A stretch of 64,000 nucleotides of DNA. Origin: Alphaproteobacteria bacterium (lineage in GTDB: Bacteria; Pseudomonadota; Alphaproteobacteria; Micropepsales; Micropepsaceae). The notes below the pieces were generated by a model that was not told the origin of the DNA, made no database searches, and saw only the letters and a program-made list of their open reading frames with translations. Positions 1 to 9,308 of this stretch are shown here, one piece after another. Numbering within the stretch: position 1 is the stretch's first letter; each line of letters starts with the position of its first letter. The DNA lies in assembly GCA_021325375.1 (NCBI GenBank), contig JAJPHG010000037.1:1-64000 (forward strand), given 5' to 3'. A program made the position numbers and the translations under genes.

Positions 1-105
1 CACCTTCGTGATCGCAGCCGTCAACGACGTCTTGCCGTGGTCGACGTGCCCGATCGTCCCGATGTTGCAGTGCGGCTTGTTCCGCTCGAATTTTGCCTTG
101 CCCAT
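1..105 (-). CDS. tuf: Elongation factor Tu, 5' end (cut by window edge)
   Basis: The first 35 codons are present, read leftwards off the window edge. They begin [16 protein letters not shown] and contain the P-loop region GHVDHGKTS, which binds GTP. EF-Tu carries aminoacyl-tRNA to the ribosome. It lies downstream of tRNA-Tyr and tRNA-Gly on the same strand, the widespread bacterial tRNA-tufB arrangement, so co-transcription is likely. The start is the ATG at 103-105. The identity of the visible part is certain; the rest is outside the window. Confidence 0.97.
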   Translation of the reverse strand, partial: MGKAKFERNKPHCNIGTIGHVDHGKTSLTAAITKV

Positions 106-209
106 GTCCAATCCTTCGTCTCGTTCGTTCCGCGGGTAGCGGATATAGGTACTCTTTCGTCTCAGTCCGCTTCGGAGGGCCTCCCAACCGGAACCCAGCG
201 GGCACAGGT

Positions 210-283
210 TGGAGCGGGTGAAGGGAATCGAACCCTCGTCATAAGCTTGGAAGGCTTCTGCTCTACCATTGAGCTACACCCGC
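210..283 (-). tRNA. tRNA-Gly (anticodon TCC)
   Basis: The minus strand reads a full cloverleaf with acceptor GCGGGTG pairing CACCCGC, discriminator T, an encoded CCA at 210-212, T-loop GGTTCGATTCC and anticodon loop CTTCCAA. The encoded CCA means no post-transcriptional addition is needed. It lies between tRNA-Tyr and tuf and is probably cleaved from their common transcript. Confidence 0.97.
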
Positions 284-409
284 CTCAGTCGACTCTCCTT
301 CTCTCGTCGCCTCGCCGGCCTGCCAAGGCGTAGCTGCGCGACCCTAGTTTCGCCCGGCTTCGCCCTGCGGGCTTCGCCGTGGCAGGCTCCGCTGCTGCGC
401 AGCGAAGCC

Positions 410-494
410 TGGTGGGGGAAGTAGGACTCGAACCTACGAAGCTGAAAGCAGCGGATTTACAGTCCGCCCCCTTTGCCACTCGGGACATTCCCCC
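410..494 (-). tRNA. tRNA-Tyr (anticodon GTA)
   Basis: This is an 85-base class II tRNA with a long variable arm, acceptor GGGGGAA/TTCCCCC, anticodon loop CTGTAAA (GTA) and an encoded CCA at 410-412. It is the first visible gene of the Tyr-Gly-tuf transcript. The spacer between the two tRNAs (284-409) holds short GC-rich palindromes typical of tRNA operon spacers and no open reading frame of note. Confidence 0.97.
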
Positions 495-739
495 GAAAAC
501 CTTTCTCCAATTAGATCAACGGGTTATTTCACGCTCGGAACAGGACGGCCGAACGTGGAAGCGTCTCCCGAAAAGCTGGTTGCGGATCGGGGGTTATGGT
601 GATCTTGGGACAGAGTGTCAATAGAAGATTACCGCGGAAAAGCCAGGAATTCGGCCCCACGATATGTCCATGACGAAAGGCTAACCCCATGGCCTGGAAA
701 AACGCAAGGGTGACGGCGCGTCATCAATTGGAATGCCGG

Positions 740-767
740 TTGTCTCCCGTCCAGCCTTCTCTATAAG
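740..767 (+). promoter_or_regulatory. Candidate promoter of rlmB
   Basis: TTGTCT at 740-745 and TATAAG at 762-767 are spaced by 16 bases. A start point 6-7 bases after the -10 box would fall at or next to the rlmB ATG at 774, implying a leaderless or near-leaderless mRNA. There is no Shine-Dalgarno sequence before this ATG, which agrees with that reading. Inference from motif spacing only. Confidence 0.4.
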
Positions 768-773
768 CCCCCG

Positions 774-1538
774 ATGCCCCGCAACGACAAACGCCACTTC
801 TATCCCAAGCCCGATGCCCGTGGCGGCGAAGGGCTTTGGCTCTACGGGCTGCATGCGGTGCGCGCGGCGCTCGCCAATCCGGTGCGCAAGACGAAGCGGA
901 TCGTGCTCACCAGCCGCGCCGCGGAGGAGATCGGGCCCAAGCTGCTCGGACGCGTGCGTCAGGAGATCGCCGACGGCGATACCGTCTCGCGCCTCCTGCC
1001 CGCAGGCGCGGTGCACCAGGGCGTCGCGCTGCAATGCGAGCACCTGCCCGGCCGCGACCTCGATGACGTGCTGGATGCACCCGACGCCAAGCGGCGCATC
1101 GTCGTCCTCCTCGACCAGATCTCCGATCCGCAGAACACCGGCGCGATCCTGCGCACGGCGGCGGCGTTCGGCGCTGCGGCGGTGATCGTGCAGGACCGCC
1201 ATTCGCCGCCCGAGTCGGGGACGCTCGCGAAGGCGGCGTCCGGCGCCCTGGACACGGTGCCCTACATCCACGTCGTCAACATCGCGCGCACGCTGGAGCA
1301 GCTCGGCGACAAGGGCTTCTGGCGCATCGCGCTCGCCGGCGACGGCGAGACGCCGCTCAAGGACGCGATACCGGCGGGCGACGTGGCGCTGGTGCTGGGC
1401 TCCGAAGGTTCCGGCATCCGCAGGCTGGTACGCGAGCGTTGCGACGCGGCCGCCTTCGTCCCCATCGATCACAGTATCGAGAGCCTGAACGTTTCCAACG
1501 CCGCGGCGGTCGCCCTCTACGAGATGCGCCGCGCCTGA
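774..1538 (+). CDS. rlmB: 23S rRNA 2'-O-methyltransferase, RlmB/TrmH (SPOUT) family
   Basis: The 254-residue protein shows the three SpoU motifs: QISDPQNTGAILRTAAAFG near residue 120, VALVLGSEGSGIRRL near 205, and ESLNVSNAAAVALYE near the C-terminus. These form the knotted SAM-binding fold. RlmB methylates the 2'-O of G2251 in the ribosomal P-loop of 23S rRNA. An N-terminal substrate-binding domain (WLYGLHAVRAAL) precedes the catalytic domain, as in true RlmB. Length is normal for the family. It is transcribed away from the tRNA/tuf cluster, apparently from its own promoter. Exact target specificity among the RlmB/TrmH group is inferred. Confidence 0.92.
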   Translation: MPRNDKRHFYPKPDARGGEGLWLYGLHAVRAALANPVRKTKRIVLTSRAAEEIGPKLLGRVRQEIADGDTVSRLLPAGAVHQGVALQCEHLPGRDLDDVLDAPDAKRRIVVLLDQISDPQNTGAILRTAAAFGAAAVIVQDRHSPPESGTLAKAASGALDTVPYIHVVNIARTLEQLGDKGFWRIALAGDGETPLKDAIPAGDVALVLGSEGSGIRRLVRERCDAAAFVPIDHSIESLNVSNAAAVALYEMRRA

Positions 1539-1594
1539 GGCTTGCGGGCTGCCGCCTGCCACCCCATCTCAAGCCCGTCGGCTTGGGGAAGATC

Positions 1595-1675
1595 ATGCGC
1601 TCGTGCCTGCTGCTGCTGATCGGCGTGCCGATTCCGGTGATCGGCATCCTCTGGCTGCTGACGGGGCACTTGTAG
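1595..1675 (+). CDS. 26-residue hydrophobic membrane peptide
   Basis: A short frame encodes MRSCLLLLIGVPIPVIG followed by ILWLLTGHL, a single predicted membrane helix with a central IGVPIP motif. GGGGA lies nine bases before the ATG, a good ribosome-binding site. From memory, very similar 20-30 residue peptides with an IG(I/V)PIP core occur beside unrelated genes in Sphingomonadales and other alphaproteobacteria and are usually left unannotated; this could not be checked here. It lies 56 bp after rlmB, so read-through is plausible. Function unknown. Confidence 0.5.
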   Translation: MRSCLLLLIGVPIPVIGILWLLTGHL

Positions 1676-1678
1676 CCC

Positions 1679-2818
1679 TTAGAACACCGCCGCGACGACG
1701 TTGTCGCCGCCGTAGTTCTCGATGAACACAAGAACCTTGTAGCCCTCGGCGAGCTGGAGCTTGCCCTCTGCATCATGCATCAGAAGCCCGTCATTGCTCA
1801 TGCTCGCGGTGCGGCGGTCATAGGCGAAGCGCGGCGCCAGGCCGCGATATTGCGTCTTGATCAGGTTGAACAGCAGCGCCGCGTTCTCCGGCGCGATACG
1901 CACGCAGCCCGCGCTCGCGCGGTGGCCGAGCAGTGCGACGTCCTCTGCCGTCGCGCCGTGGATGGCGAGGCCGGTCTGCAGCCCGTTCCTCTCCCAATTG
2001 AAGAACATCGCATAGGGCATGGGCTGCTGCCATTGCCCCGAGACGTGGTGCCTGTACATGCGGTCGGGATCGAGCTCGTAATAGCCATGCGGCGTGAAGC
2101 TCGGCGCGCGCTGGCCGTTCGGCGCGTATTCGACGAGCTCGCGCCCCGTCGACACCGGCCAGTCGTAGAGCAGAGCGAGATTGCCGCCGGCCTGCTTGTG
2201 GAACACGTACATCCGCTGCGCCCACGGCCCGTTCTCGGCCTTGCTCACATAGAGGAACAGCTCGAAGTTCGAGAGCATCTCGCTTGTGAGATTGTCCTTC
2301 AGCCGCAGCATCACGCGCGTGAGCTCCGCCGGTCCCGGCATGGAGAGGTCGGGACGCGCGGTCTGCGCCTGGGCGACTTGCGGCGCCTGGGTGGCGGGCG
2401 TCTGCGCTTCGGGCGCGAGCGTGAGAGGCGGCGCGGATTTCGGCGCCTCGGCGACTTTCGCGGGCGGCTCGGGGATGGCGGGGCGCAGCGCCGGTGTCGC
2501 GACAGGCGGCGGTGACGCGCGCGCCACGACGACGGGCGGCGCGCTCTTATGCGGCGCGGGCGCGCGCGCCACTTTCACCGCAGGCTTGGCGCGCGCGATC
2601 TGGCGCGGCGGGTCGACGTAATCGAAGAACTGCTTGTCCCAGGCGACGAGCTTGTCGGAAGCAGGCTTGATCACCGCTTCGTTGGTCGCGGATGCGCCGC
2701 CCCGGATGGCGGGCCAGATCGCCTTGGCGGTCTCGGGATTGCGCTGAAGCGTGATCGCCACGCCGAAAGCCGACGCGCTCACCAGATAGATCGCGCTCAA
2801 GGCGGTAAGCGTTCTCAT
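1679..2818 (-). CDS. L,D-transpeptidase (YkuD domain), secreted or membrane-anchored
   Basis: The 379-residue protein starts with one hydrophobic segment (residues about 4-25, signal peptide or anchor). A long Pro/Ala-rich linker to about residue 155 follows, then a YkuD catalytic domain. The active-site signature is visible: IHGATAEDVALLGHRASAGC followed by VRI, giving the conserved His and the SAGC catalytic Cys. Such enzymes cross-link peptidoglycan (3-3 links) or attach proteins to it in the periplasm. The Pro/Ala linker probably spans from membrane to wall. The gene ends four bases from the small membrane peptide on the other strand. The substrate cannot be told from sequence. Confidence 0.88.
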   Translation of the reverse strand: MRTLTALSAIYLVSASAFGVAITLQRNPETAKAIWPAIRGGASATNEAVIKPASDKLVAWDKQFFDYVDPPRQIARAKPAVKVARAPAPHKSAPPVVVARASPPPVATPALRPAIPEPPAKVAEAPKSAPPLTLAPEAQTPATQAPQVAQAQTARPDLSMPGPAELTRVMLRLKDNLTSEMLSNFELFLYVSKAENGPWAQRMYVFHKQAGGNLALLYDWPVSTGRELVEYAPNGQRAPSFTPHGYYELDPDRMYRHHVSGQWQQPMPYAMFFNWERNGLQTGLAIHGATAEDVALLGHRASAGCVRIAPENAALLFNLIKTQYRGLAPRFAYDRRTASMSNDGLLMHDAEGKLQLAEGYKVLVFIENYGGDNVVAAVF

Positions 2819-2933
2819 CGCGGTCCCGTATACGGCGGCCGAGCGTAGCCGAAGCCATGCGCGCCTGTCCCATTCCGGGCCAAAGCGCGGTTAACAGGAT
2901 CGCCCGGAATCGGCGGGCGGACAATGGAAAAGA

Positions 2934-4235
2934 TTAAAAAACGCTCGCCGCCCCGGTGAAACTGCCCCGCTCCAGGTCGGATTTCAGGGTTTTCGTGGCC
3001 CGCCAGTAGCAGAACGCCCCCATCAGGCCGGTCAGGATCGTGGTCAGCATGGCGTAGCGCAGGGCGTCGGCCCCCAGCGACGGCTGCAGCAGGTCCGCGA
3101 CCGCGCCCACGACCGGCGGGCCGAGCCCCAGCCCGATGATGTTCAGGATCAGCAGGAGGATGGCGACCGAGCGCGCGCGCATGCGCAGCGGCACCAGCCC
3201 CTGCGCCATCGAATAGGCCGGGCCGACATAGGTGGCGCCCATCATCACCGGGACGATCGCGGCCGAGAGCGCGACGGCCAGGCTCGGCGACAGATAGAAC
3301 AGCGGCGCGAAGGGAATGCCGACGAAGGTCGCGATGATCGGCACGTACATGTTCCAGCGCACGTCGCGCGCGCCGAAGCGGTCGGCGAAGACGCCGGCGA
3401 GATAGGTGCCGATTGCGCCGGGCACGCCGGCGAGCAACGCCAGCGCCACGCCGATCTGCGCCCCGCTCAGATGATGGGAGATCTTGAGGAAGGTCGGCAC
3501 GAAGGCGATCACCGCATAGCCGCCGAACGAGCTGAACGAGGTGCCGATCGCCATCCAGCGGAAAGAGCGCTGGCTCCACAGCCACGCGATCACCGACCAG
3601 ATGCTCGGCGGTTCGCTGTCGGGCAGCGCCTCGACGAGTCCGCGCTTGGGCTCCTTGACCGTGAAAAACAGAAGCAGGGCGAGCAGCAGTCCCGGCGCGC
3701 CGGCCGCGACGATGGCGACGCGCCAGCCATAGTGATCGGAAAGCCAGCCGCCGCCGAAGAACGCGATCAAAAGCCCGACGTTCAGTCCCGCCGTATAGAA
3801 GGACAGCGCGCTCGCGCGTTCCGCCGGCGCATAGAGGTCGGCGATGACGGAATTGATCGAGGGCCCGGTGCCGGCCTCGCCGACGCCGGTGCCGAAGCGC
3901 GCCAGCGCCATCGTCCAGAAGCCGCGCGCGTAGCTCGACAGCACCGTCATCAGGCTGAACACCGCGAGCGACGCCGCGATGATGTTGCGGCGGCTGTAGC
4001 GGTCGGCCAGCACCGCGAGCGGCACGCCCAGGACGGCATAGACCAGCGCAAAGGCCGGCCCGATGAGGTATCCGACCTGCTTGAAGTCGAGGCCGAACTC
4101 CGCTTTGACCTGCGGCATCAGGATCGCGAGGATCTGCCGGTCCAGATAGTTGACGACATAGACGAGCGTGAGGATGACAAGCACATAGGTGCGATGGGCC
4201 GGGCGCGCGCCCTGGACCTCGGTTCCCTCTGCCAC
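2934..4235 (-). CDS. MFS transporter, Spinster-like
   Basis: The 433-residue protein has about 12 membrane segments. The N-terminal motif VVNYLDRQILAILMP and the loop 2-3 motif DRYSRRNIIA, with GVGEAGTGPSINS in helix 5, are typical of the Spinster-type MFS branch. Members carry organic anions, sugars or lipids; the substrate here is unknown. The start is a GTG at 4233-4235 with AAAAGGGG eight bases upstream. It lies 64 bp downstream of the enoyl-CoA hydratase on the same strand, so the two could share a transcript and handle one carboxylate or its CoA ester, but this is inference. Confidence 0.85.
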   Translation of the reverse strand: MAEGTEVQGARPAHRTYVLVILTLVYVVNYLDRQILAILMPQVKAEFGLDFKQVGYLIGPAFALVYAVLGVPLAVLADRYSRRNIIAASLAVFSLMTVLSSYARGFWTMALARFGTGVGEAGTGPSINSVIADLYAPAERASALSFYTAGLNVGLLIAFFGGGWLSDHYGWRVAIVAAGAPGLLLALLLFFTVKEPKRGLVEALPDSEPPSIWSVIAWLWSQRSFRWMAIGTSFSSFGGYAVIAFVPTFLKISHHLSGAQIGVALALLAGVPGAIGTYLAGVFADRFGARDVRWNMYVPIIATFVGIPFAPLFYLSPSLAVALSAAIVPVMMGATYVGPAYSMAQGLVPLRMRARSVAILLLILNIIGLGLGPPVVGAVADLLQPSLGADALRYAMLTTILTGLMGAFCYWRATKTLKSDLERGSFTGAASVF

Positions 4236-4299
4236 GCCCGCCCCTTTTGGGATGTTTCCTCTGACGCGACGCTAGACCGAAAGCGCGCAAACGCAAAGC

Positions 4300-5118
4300 C
4301 TAGCGCTTCTGCCCGAACCGCTCGCCCTTGCGGCCTTGGACTGCGAGGTCGACGGTGGTCAGCCGGCGCCCGCCTTCGACGCGCATCTCGTCGGCAAGGA
4401 CGTTCATCATCGCGACGTAATCGCCGAAGGAGTCGTCCACGGCGCGACTGAAGCCCTGTGCGTCCTGCGCCTTGTTCATCTGGATCTTGGCGAAGCGCAG
4501 CGCGCCGGGCGAGTTCTCGGCGACGCGGCGCGCGAAGGCGTAAGTTTCGCGCTCGAGATCGGCGGGCCGCAGCACCCGGTTCACGAAGCCATACGCGGCC
4601 GCTTCCTGCGCCGGGATGAAGCGGCTCTCGAAGCACAGTTCCTTCGCGCGGCGGATGCCGATGTCCCAGGGGATCGACATGTACTCGACGAAGCCCGCGA
4701 GGAACTGCGCGTTGTCGGCTGCGAAGACGATGTCGCAGCACGCCGCGAGCATCCAGCCCGCATAGATGCAATAGCCCTCGACCATCGCGATCGTCGGCTT
4801 CTCGAAATTGCGCCATTTCAGCAGCAGGTCGAAATTGTACCTGCGGAACTGGTCGTACATCTCGATGCCCGGCGCCGCGCCAAGATTGCGGCGATACTCC
4901 ATCCCCTCCGGCGTGCCGAGATCGTGGCCGGAGGAGAAGTTGCCGCCCGCCCCGCGCACGATCAGCACACGGACGTTCTTGTCCGCGCCCGCCAGCTCGA
5001 ACGCCGCATCGACCTCGTCGAGCATGCGATAGCCCTGCGCGTTCTTGTACTGCGGCAAGTTCAGCGTGACGACACCGAGCGGGCCGTCCGTCGAATACAG
5101 GATGTCTTGGAAAGTCAT
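4300..5118 (-). CDS. Enoyl-CoA hydratase/isomerase family protein
   Basis: The 272-residue crotonase-fold protein has the oxyanion-hole segments VRGAGGNFSSGHDLG and VEGYCIYAGWMLAACCDIVF. These stabilise the CoA thioester enolate. The reaction (hydratase, isomerase or other crotonase chemistry) cannot be assigned. The longer frame reaching 5175 is rejected because its extra residues are encoded by the 129-bp inverted repeat upstream; MTFQDILYS at 5118 is the family-like start. It lies between parC and an MFS gene and is not part of the replication cluster. Confidence 0.85.
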   Translation of the reverse strand: MTFQDILYSTDGPLGVVTLNLPQYKNAQGYRMLDEVDAAFELAGADKNVRVLIVRGAGGNFSSGHDLGTPEGMEYRRNLGAAPGIEMYDQFRRYNFDLLLKWRNFEKPTIAMVEGYCIYAGWMLAACCDIVFAADNAQFLAGFVEYMSIPWDIGIRRAKELCFESRFIPAQEAAAYGFVNRVLRPADLERETYAFARRVAENSPGALRFAKIQMNKAQDAQGFSRAVDDSFGDYVAMMNVLADEMRVEGGRRLTTVDLAVQGRKGERFGQKR

Positions 5119-5128
5119 GTCGTCTCCC

Positions 5129-5257
5129 ACCCTCCCCTTGAGGGAGGGTCGACAATTTGCGAGCGGAGCGAGCAAATTTCGGGGAGGGGTTTTCTCCGCA
5201 CCGTTCCCCTCCCCGAAAAACGCTGCGCGTTTTTCGACCCTCCCTCAAGGGGAGGGT
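5129..5257 (-). repeat. 129-bp inverted-repeat element, family B copy 1
   Basis: The ends ACCCTCCCCTTGAGGGAGGG and CCCTCCCTCAAGGGGAGGGT are inverted, and each arm is itself a small palindrome. Inside are a second palindrome, AAATTTGCTCG-type, and arms GGGGAGGGG/CCCCTCCCC. A second copy of exactly the same length lies at 54848-54976. It fills the parC to enoyl-CoA hydratase gap and as RNA would fold into a long branched hairpin, so it may end or stabilise transcripts. No coding capacity is evident. Confidence 0.85.
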
Positions 5258-5263
5258 TGAGGA

Positions 5264-7501
5264 TCATGCAAACTTTCCGCTCTTCGCCCACCCCCTCGGC
5301 ACCAGCCTGCCCGCCTGCGCGCGCGCGCCGCGCCAGTCTTTGAGCTCGGCCGGTTCCCACAGCCGGTTGTTCTCGTCCTTCACGCCTTCCTTCCAGGTGA
5401 AGGTCACAGCATCCAGCAACCCGCCGTCCTTGTAGCGCTGCAGGTAGTTGCCCTGGCCGCGCGCCATCTCGGGCAGCTCGTCGAGCGCGAAGACGATCAG
5501 CTTGCGGTTCTCGCCGACGACCGCGATGGAGTCGCCGTCCACGAAGCGGCACACCGCGGCTTCGGCGCCGGTCTTGACGTTCATCACGCGCTTGCCCGCT
5601 TTGGTCATCGCGACCGCATCGTCCTCATTGGTGATGAAGCCGTGGCCGGTGGTCGAGGCGAGCAGCAGCTTGCGGCCGGGCACGTGGACGAACATCGTCA
5701 CCAGGTCGGCCTCGGGCGGAAGATCGATGAAGGTGCGGATCGCCTCGCCGTTGCCGCGCCCGCCGGGAAGCTTGGCGCAATCCAGCGTGAAGAAGCGGCC
5801 GTCGGTCGAGAACATCATCAGCTTGTCGGTCGTCTGGGCGTGCACCCAGAAGCGCTCGCGGTCGCCCTCGCGGTATTTGATCGCGTCGCTGGGCTCCTGA
5901 TGGCCCTTGAACGCGCGCAGCCAGCCCTTGGCGGAGCACACCACCGTGACCGGCTCCTTTTCCACGGCGGTGGCGAGCGTCTCGACCTCCTCCGCGATGG
6001 CCTCGGCCTGGGCGATGAGCTTGGCCTCGGCGATCTGGGTGCGGCGCTTGCCGAGCGCCGTCTTGAGCCCGAACTTCGCGTCGATGGCGGCGATTTCCTC
6101 GATCAGCCTCTCGGATTTCAGTTTCGCGGAGCCGAGCAGTTTCTTGATGTCCTTCTGCTCCGCGGAGAGATCGCCATGCTCCTTGCGGATCTCCATCTCC
6201 TCGAGCTTGCGCAAGGAGCGCAGACGCATGTTGAGGATCGCGTCGGCCTGGGTGTCGGTGAGCGAGAACGCCTTGATGAGCTTCGGCTTGGGCTCGTCCT
6301 CGCTGCGGATGATCTTGATGACCTTGTCGAGGTTCAGATAGACGGCGAGATAACCCTCGAGCACTTCCAGGCGCGCGGCAATCTTCTCGAGCCGATGTTT
6401 GGAGCGCCGCTCCAGCACCTCGCGGCGGTGATCGATGAAGGCGTTCAGCACCTCGCGCAAACTCATGACCCGCGGCACCAGGCCCTTGTCCAGCACGTTC
6501 ATGTTGAGCGGGAAGCGGGTTTCGAGATCGGACTGACGGAACAGCTGCTCCATCAGCAGCTCGGGCTCGACCGTGCGGCTCTTCGGCGTCAGCACGATGC
6601 GCACGTCCTCGGTGGATTCGTCGTGCACGTCATCGAGCAGCGGCAGCTTCTTCTGCTCGAGAAGCTCCGCGATGCGCTCGATCAGCTTGGCCTTCTGGAC
6701 CTGATAGGGGATCTCGTGGACGACGATCTGGTACATCCCCCGCGCGCCGTCCTCCTTCGTCCAGCGCGCGCGGACGCGGAACGAGCCGCGCCCGGTCCTG
6801 TAGGCCTCGGCGATGGCGGCGGCGTCGTCCATCAGCATGCCGCCGGTCGGGAAGTCGGGACCTTTCACGAGCTTGAAGAGCGTGCGGTCCTGGATGTTGG
6901 GGTTCTCGATCAGGGCTGCGAGCGCGGCGCAGAGCTCGCCCAGATTGTGCGGCGGGATCGACGTCGCCATGCCGACCGCGATGCCGCTGGAGCCGTTGGC
7001 CAGCAGGTTGGGGAACGCGGCCGGCAGCACCACCGGCTCCTCGTCGGCGCCGTCATAGGTCGCACGGTAGTCGATCGCGTCCTCGTCGAGGCCGTCGAGC
7101 AGCATCTGGGCTGCCTCGGTCAGGCGGCTCTCGGTGTAGCGCATCGCGGCCGGGTTATCGCCGTCGACATTGCCGAAATTGCCCTGGCCTTCCACGAGCG
7201 GATAGCGAGCCGCGAAATCCTGCGCCAGCCGCACCAGTGCGTCATAGATCGCCTGGTCGCCATGCGGATGGAAGCTGCCCATCACGTCGCCGACGACCTT
7301 GGCGGATTTCTTCGGCGCCGAGGTCGACGTCAGCCCGAGCCTGCGCATGCCGAAGAGGATGCGCCGGTGCACGGGCTTCAGCCCGTCGCGCACATCCGGC
7401 AGTGCGCGCTGGGTGATGGTGGAAAGCGCATAGGCCAGATAGCGCTCCGCCAGAGCCTTGCTCAGCGATTCCGGCCGGATGTCGTCCTTGGTATCGGTCA
7501 T
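5264..7501 (-). CDS. parC: DNA topoisomerase IV subunit A
   Basis: The 745-residue protein has the GyrA/ParC breakage-reunion domain: [19 protein letters not shown] near residue 35, the helix [20 protein letters not shown] region, and the catalytic tyrosine in [15 protein letters not shown] shortened C-terminal beta-pinwheel without a canonical GyrA box separates it from GyrA. With ParE (not in this window) it decatenates daughter chromosomes. It overlaps the recO stop by four bases (ATGA) and is the last gene of the long minus-strand cluster, followed directly by a repeat element. Confidence 0.95.
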   Translation of the reverse strand: MTDTKDDIRPESLSKALAERYLAYALSTITQRALPDVRDGLKPVHRRILFGMRRLGLTSTSAPKKSAKVVGDVMGSFHPHGDQAIYDALVRLAQDFAARYPLVEGQGNFGNVDGDNPAAMRYTESRLTEAAQMLLDGLDEDAIDYRATYDGADEEPVVLPAAFPNLLANGSSGIAVGMATSIPPHNLGELCAALAALIENPNIQDRTLFKLVKGPDFPTGGMLMDDAAAIAEAYRTGRGSFRVRARWTKEDGARGMYQIVVHEIPYQVQKAKLIERIAELLEQKKLPLLDDVHDESTEDVRIVLTPKSRTVEPELLMEQLFRQSDLETRFPLNMNVLDKGLVPRVMSLREVLNAFIDHRREVLERRSKHRLEKIAARLEVLEGYLAVYLNLDKVIKIIRSEDEPKPKLIKAFSLTDTQADAILNMRLRSLRKLEEMEIRKEHGDLSAEQKDIKKLLGSAKLKSERLIEEIAAIDAKFGLKTALGKRRTQIAEAKLIAQAEAIAEEVETLATAVEKEPVTVVCSAKGWLRAFKGHQEPSDAIKYREGDRERFWVHAQTTDKLMMFSTDGRFFTLDCAKLPGGRGNGEAIRTFIDLPPEADLVTMFVHVPGRKLLLASTTGHGFITNEDDAVAMTKAGKRVMNVKTGAEAAVCRFVDGDSIAVVGENRKLIVFALDELPEMARGQGNYLQRYKDGGLLDAVTFTWKEGVKDENNRLWEPAELKDWRGARAQAGRLVPRGWAKSGKFA

Positions 7502-8244
7502 GACGGTGTTTTATGCGATTCGCGGCCCGCCGATTCATCCAACCGTATCCGCGCGGCGGGCATTTCGCGGCCGTGCGGCTGAAGCACGCGGTCGAGCAGG
7601 AAATAGCCGGTGAGCCGCAGGCCCGCCGCGATGTCGGCGCGCGTCACCGCGTTCTGGGAGCCGAGCAGGAATTTGGGCAGGGCGAACAGCCTTTCCTTGT
7701 AGGTGCCGGCGCCGGCGCGCGAAACCGCGCGGCCCGAGCGCGGCGAGACATAGGCGAGATCCTCCGTCACCCCCGTCGCCGCGCAATGGCTCAGGTCCAG
7801 GCCGAAGCCCAGCGCGTCGAGCAATCCCGCCTCCCAGCGCACATAGAGCGGCCCCCAATGGTCGAGGCCGTCCTCCAGCATCGCGTCGAGCAGGATCTCG
7901 CCCGCCGCGAACACGTTCTCATGCACCTCGCGCTCGGGCATCGCCGCGTTCGTGACGGCGGTGAAGGCATTGAGGCCGGCGAGCGACTCGCGCCCGTCCA
8001 TCAGGTGGCCGGCGCGCGCGCGCGCAAGCTCGGGCTGAAAGCTCCCCAGATGCTCGCTCAACCGCGCGCGCCAGTGCAGATGCAGCGTGTTGCCGGGTTG
8101 CAGCACCGGCTTCATCTTCCGCGACGCTCCCCCGCGCACGAGGCCGAGATGACGCCCATGCGCCCGCGTGAGCGCCTCCAGGATCGCGCCCGTCTCGCCG
8201 AGCGCGCGCACCGAAAGCACGATGGCGTCGTCAGACCAGTCCAC
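7498..8244 (-). CDS. recO: DNA repair protein RecO
   Basis: The 248-residue protein has the N-terminal OB-fold (DDAIVLSVRALGETGAILEA) and the all-helical C-terminal RecO domain. RecO loads RecA onto SSB-coated gaps with RecR. The usual zinc-binding cysteines of some RecO proteins are not evident. The gene sits between era and parC, a common alphaproteobacterial position, and its stop overlaps the parC start. The 146-bp gap to era is occupied by an inverted-repeat element. Confidence 0.93.
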   Translation of the reverse strand: MDWSDDAIVLSVRALGETGAILEALTRAHGRHLGLVRGGASRKMKPVLQPGNTLHLHWRARLSEHLGSFQPELARARAGHLMDGRESLAGLNAFTAVTNAAMPEREVHENVFAAGEILLDAMLEDGLDHWGPLYVRWEAGLLDALGFGLDLSHCAATGVTEDLAYVSPRSGRAVSRAGAGTYKERLFALPKFLLGSQNAVTRADIAAGLRLTGYFLLDRVLQPHGREMPAARIRLDESAGRESHKTPS

Positions 8245-8264
8245 GCTAAAAACCCGGATATAAA

Positions 8265-8367
8265 ATCGTCATGGCCGCCCTTGAGGCGGCCACCCAGCCG
8301 TCGCGCTTCCGCGCGACGAAAGACCCTTTGCTGGCTGGATGGCCGGGTCAAGCCCGGCCACGACGAT
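8265..8367. repeat. Single inverted-repeat element (ATCGTCATGGCCG...CGGCCACGACGAT)
   Basis: The outer ends ATCGTCATGGCCG and CGGCCACGACGAT form an imperfect inverted repeat. Inside are smaller hairpins such as GGCCGCCTCAAGGGCGGCC and GGCCGGGTCAAGCCCGGCC. It fills the era-recO gap. Its layout resembles the TGTCATGGCCCG family elsewhere in the window, though the ends differ. No reading frame of note. Confidence 0.65.
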
Positions 8368-8390
8368 TGGGATGTATCTCGGAGAACCAC

Positions 8391-9308
8391 TCATTCCTCC
8401 GGGAACTCCAGCCCCATCTCGCGGTAGTGCTCGCGCTCCTCGGCCCAGTTCTCGCGCACCTTCACGAACAGGAACAGATGCACGCGGCGGCCGAAGATCT
8501 CCTCCAGCTCCGTGCGCGCGAGCTCGCCGATCTTCTTGATCGTGGCGCCGCCCTTGCCCAGCACGATCGCCTTCTGCCCGTCGCGCTGGACGTAGATCGT
8601 CTGGTCGATCTTGACCGAGCCGTCGGCGCGCTCTTCCCATTTCTCGGTCTCGACCGCGCTGGCGTAAGGAAGCTCGTCGTGCAGGCGCAGATAGATCTTC
8701 TCGCGCGTGATCTCGGCCGCCAGCAGGCGCGAAGTGATGTCGCCGGCCTGGTCCTCCGGGAACAGCCACGGGCTTTCCGGCATGCGCGCGGCGCACCAAT
8801 TCGCGAGTTCCTCGACGCCGTCGCCCTTGAGCGCGGAGATCAGGAACACCTCGTCGAACAGCCCGGCCTCGTTCAGCTTGCCGATCAGGGGCAACAGGTC
8901 GGTGCGCTTCATGCCGTCGATCTTGTTCAGCGCCAGCACCGCGCGCGCGCCTTTCTCCTTCAGCGTCTCGATGATCGCGTGGGTGTCGCGCGCGGCAAGG
9001 CCGTCGGGCTGCGCCACGAGATCGGGCGCGTCGACGATGAGCACGATCGCATCCGCGTCCTTCGCGCCCGCCCAGGCCGACGTCACCATGGCGCGGTCGA
9101 GCCTGCGCCGCGGCTTGAAGATGCCCGGCGTGTCGACGAAGACGATCTGCGCTTGCCCACGCATCGCCACGCCGCGCACCGGCATGCGCGTCGTCTGCAC
9201 CTTCGGGCTGACGATCGCGATCTTGGTGCCGACAAGCGCGTTGACGAGCGTCGATTTGCCCGCGTTCGGCGCGCCGATGATCGCGGCAAAGCCGCAGCGT
9301 GTCGTCAT
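8391..9308 (-). CDS. era: GTPase Era
   Basis: The 305-residue protein has G1 GAPNAGKSTLVN, G2 region VQTTRMPVRG, G3 DTPGI, G4 NKID and a C-terminal KH domain (KAIVLGKGGATIKKIG). Era binds the 3' end of 16S rRNA and assists 30S assembly and cell-cycle progression. The start MTTRCGFAAIIGAPNAGKS at 9308 overlaps the rnc stop by four bases, so the longer frame to 9728, which is antisense or out of register with rnc, is rejected. Its coupling to rnc is conserved in many bacteria. Confidence 0.96.
   Translation of the reverse strand: MTTRCGFAAIIGAPNAGKSTLVNALVGTKIAIVSPKVQTTRMPVRGVAMRGQAQIVFVDTPGIFKPRRRLDRAMVTSAWAGAKDADAIVLIVDAPDLVAQPDGLAARDTHAIIETLKEKGARAVLALNKIDGMKRTDLLPLIGKLNEAGLFDEVFLISALKGDGVEELANWCAARMPESPWLFPEDQAGDITSRLLAAEITREKIYLRLHDELPYASAVETEKWEERADGSVKIDQTIYVQRDGQKAIVLGKGGATIKKIGELARTELEEIFGRRVHLFLFVKVRENWAEEREHYREMGLEFPEE

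Noticed and set aside
5119..5175. Longer start for the enoyl-CoA hydratase
   Set aside because: The extra 19 residues are read from the 129-bp inverted-repeat element and do not resemble the family; the ATG at 5118 matches homologue starts.
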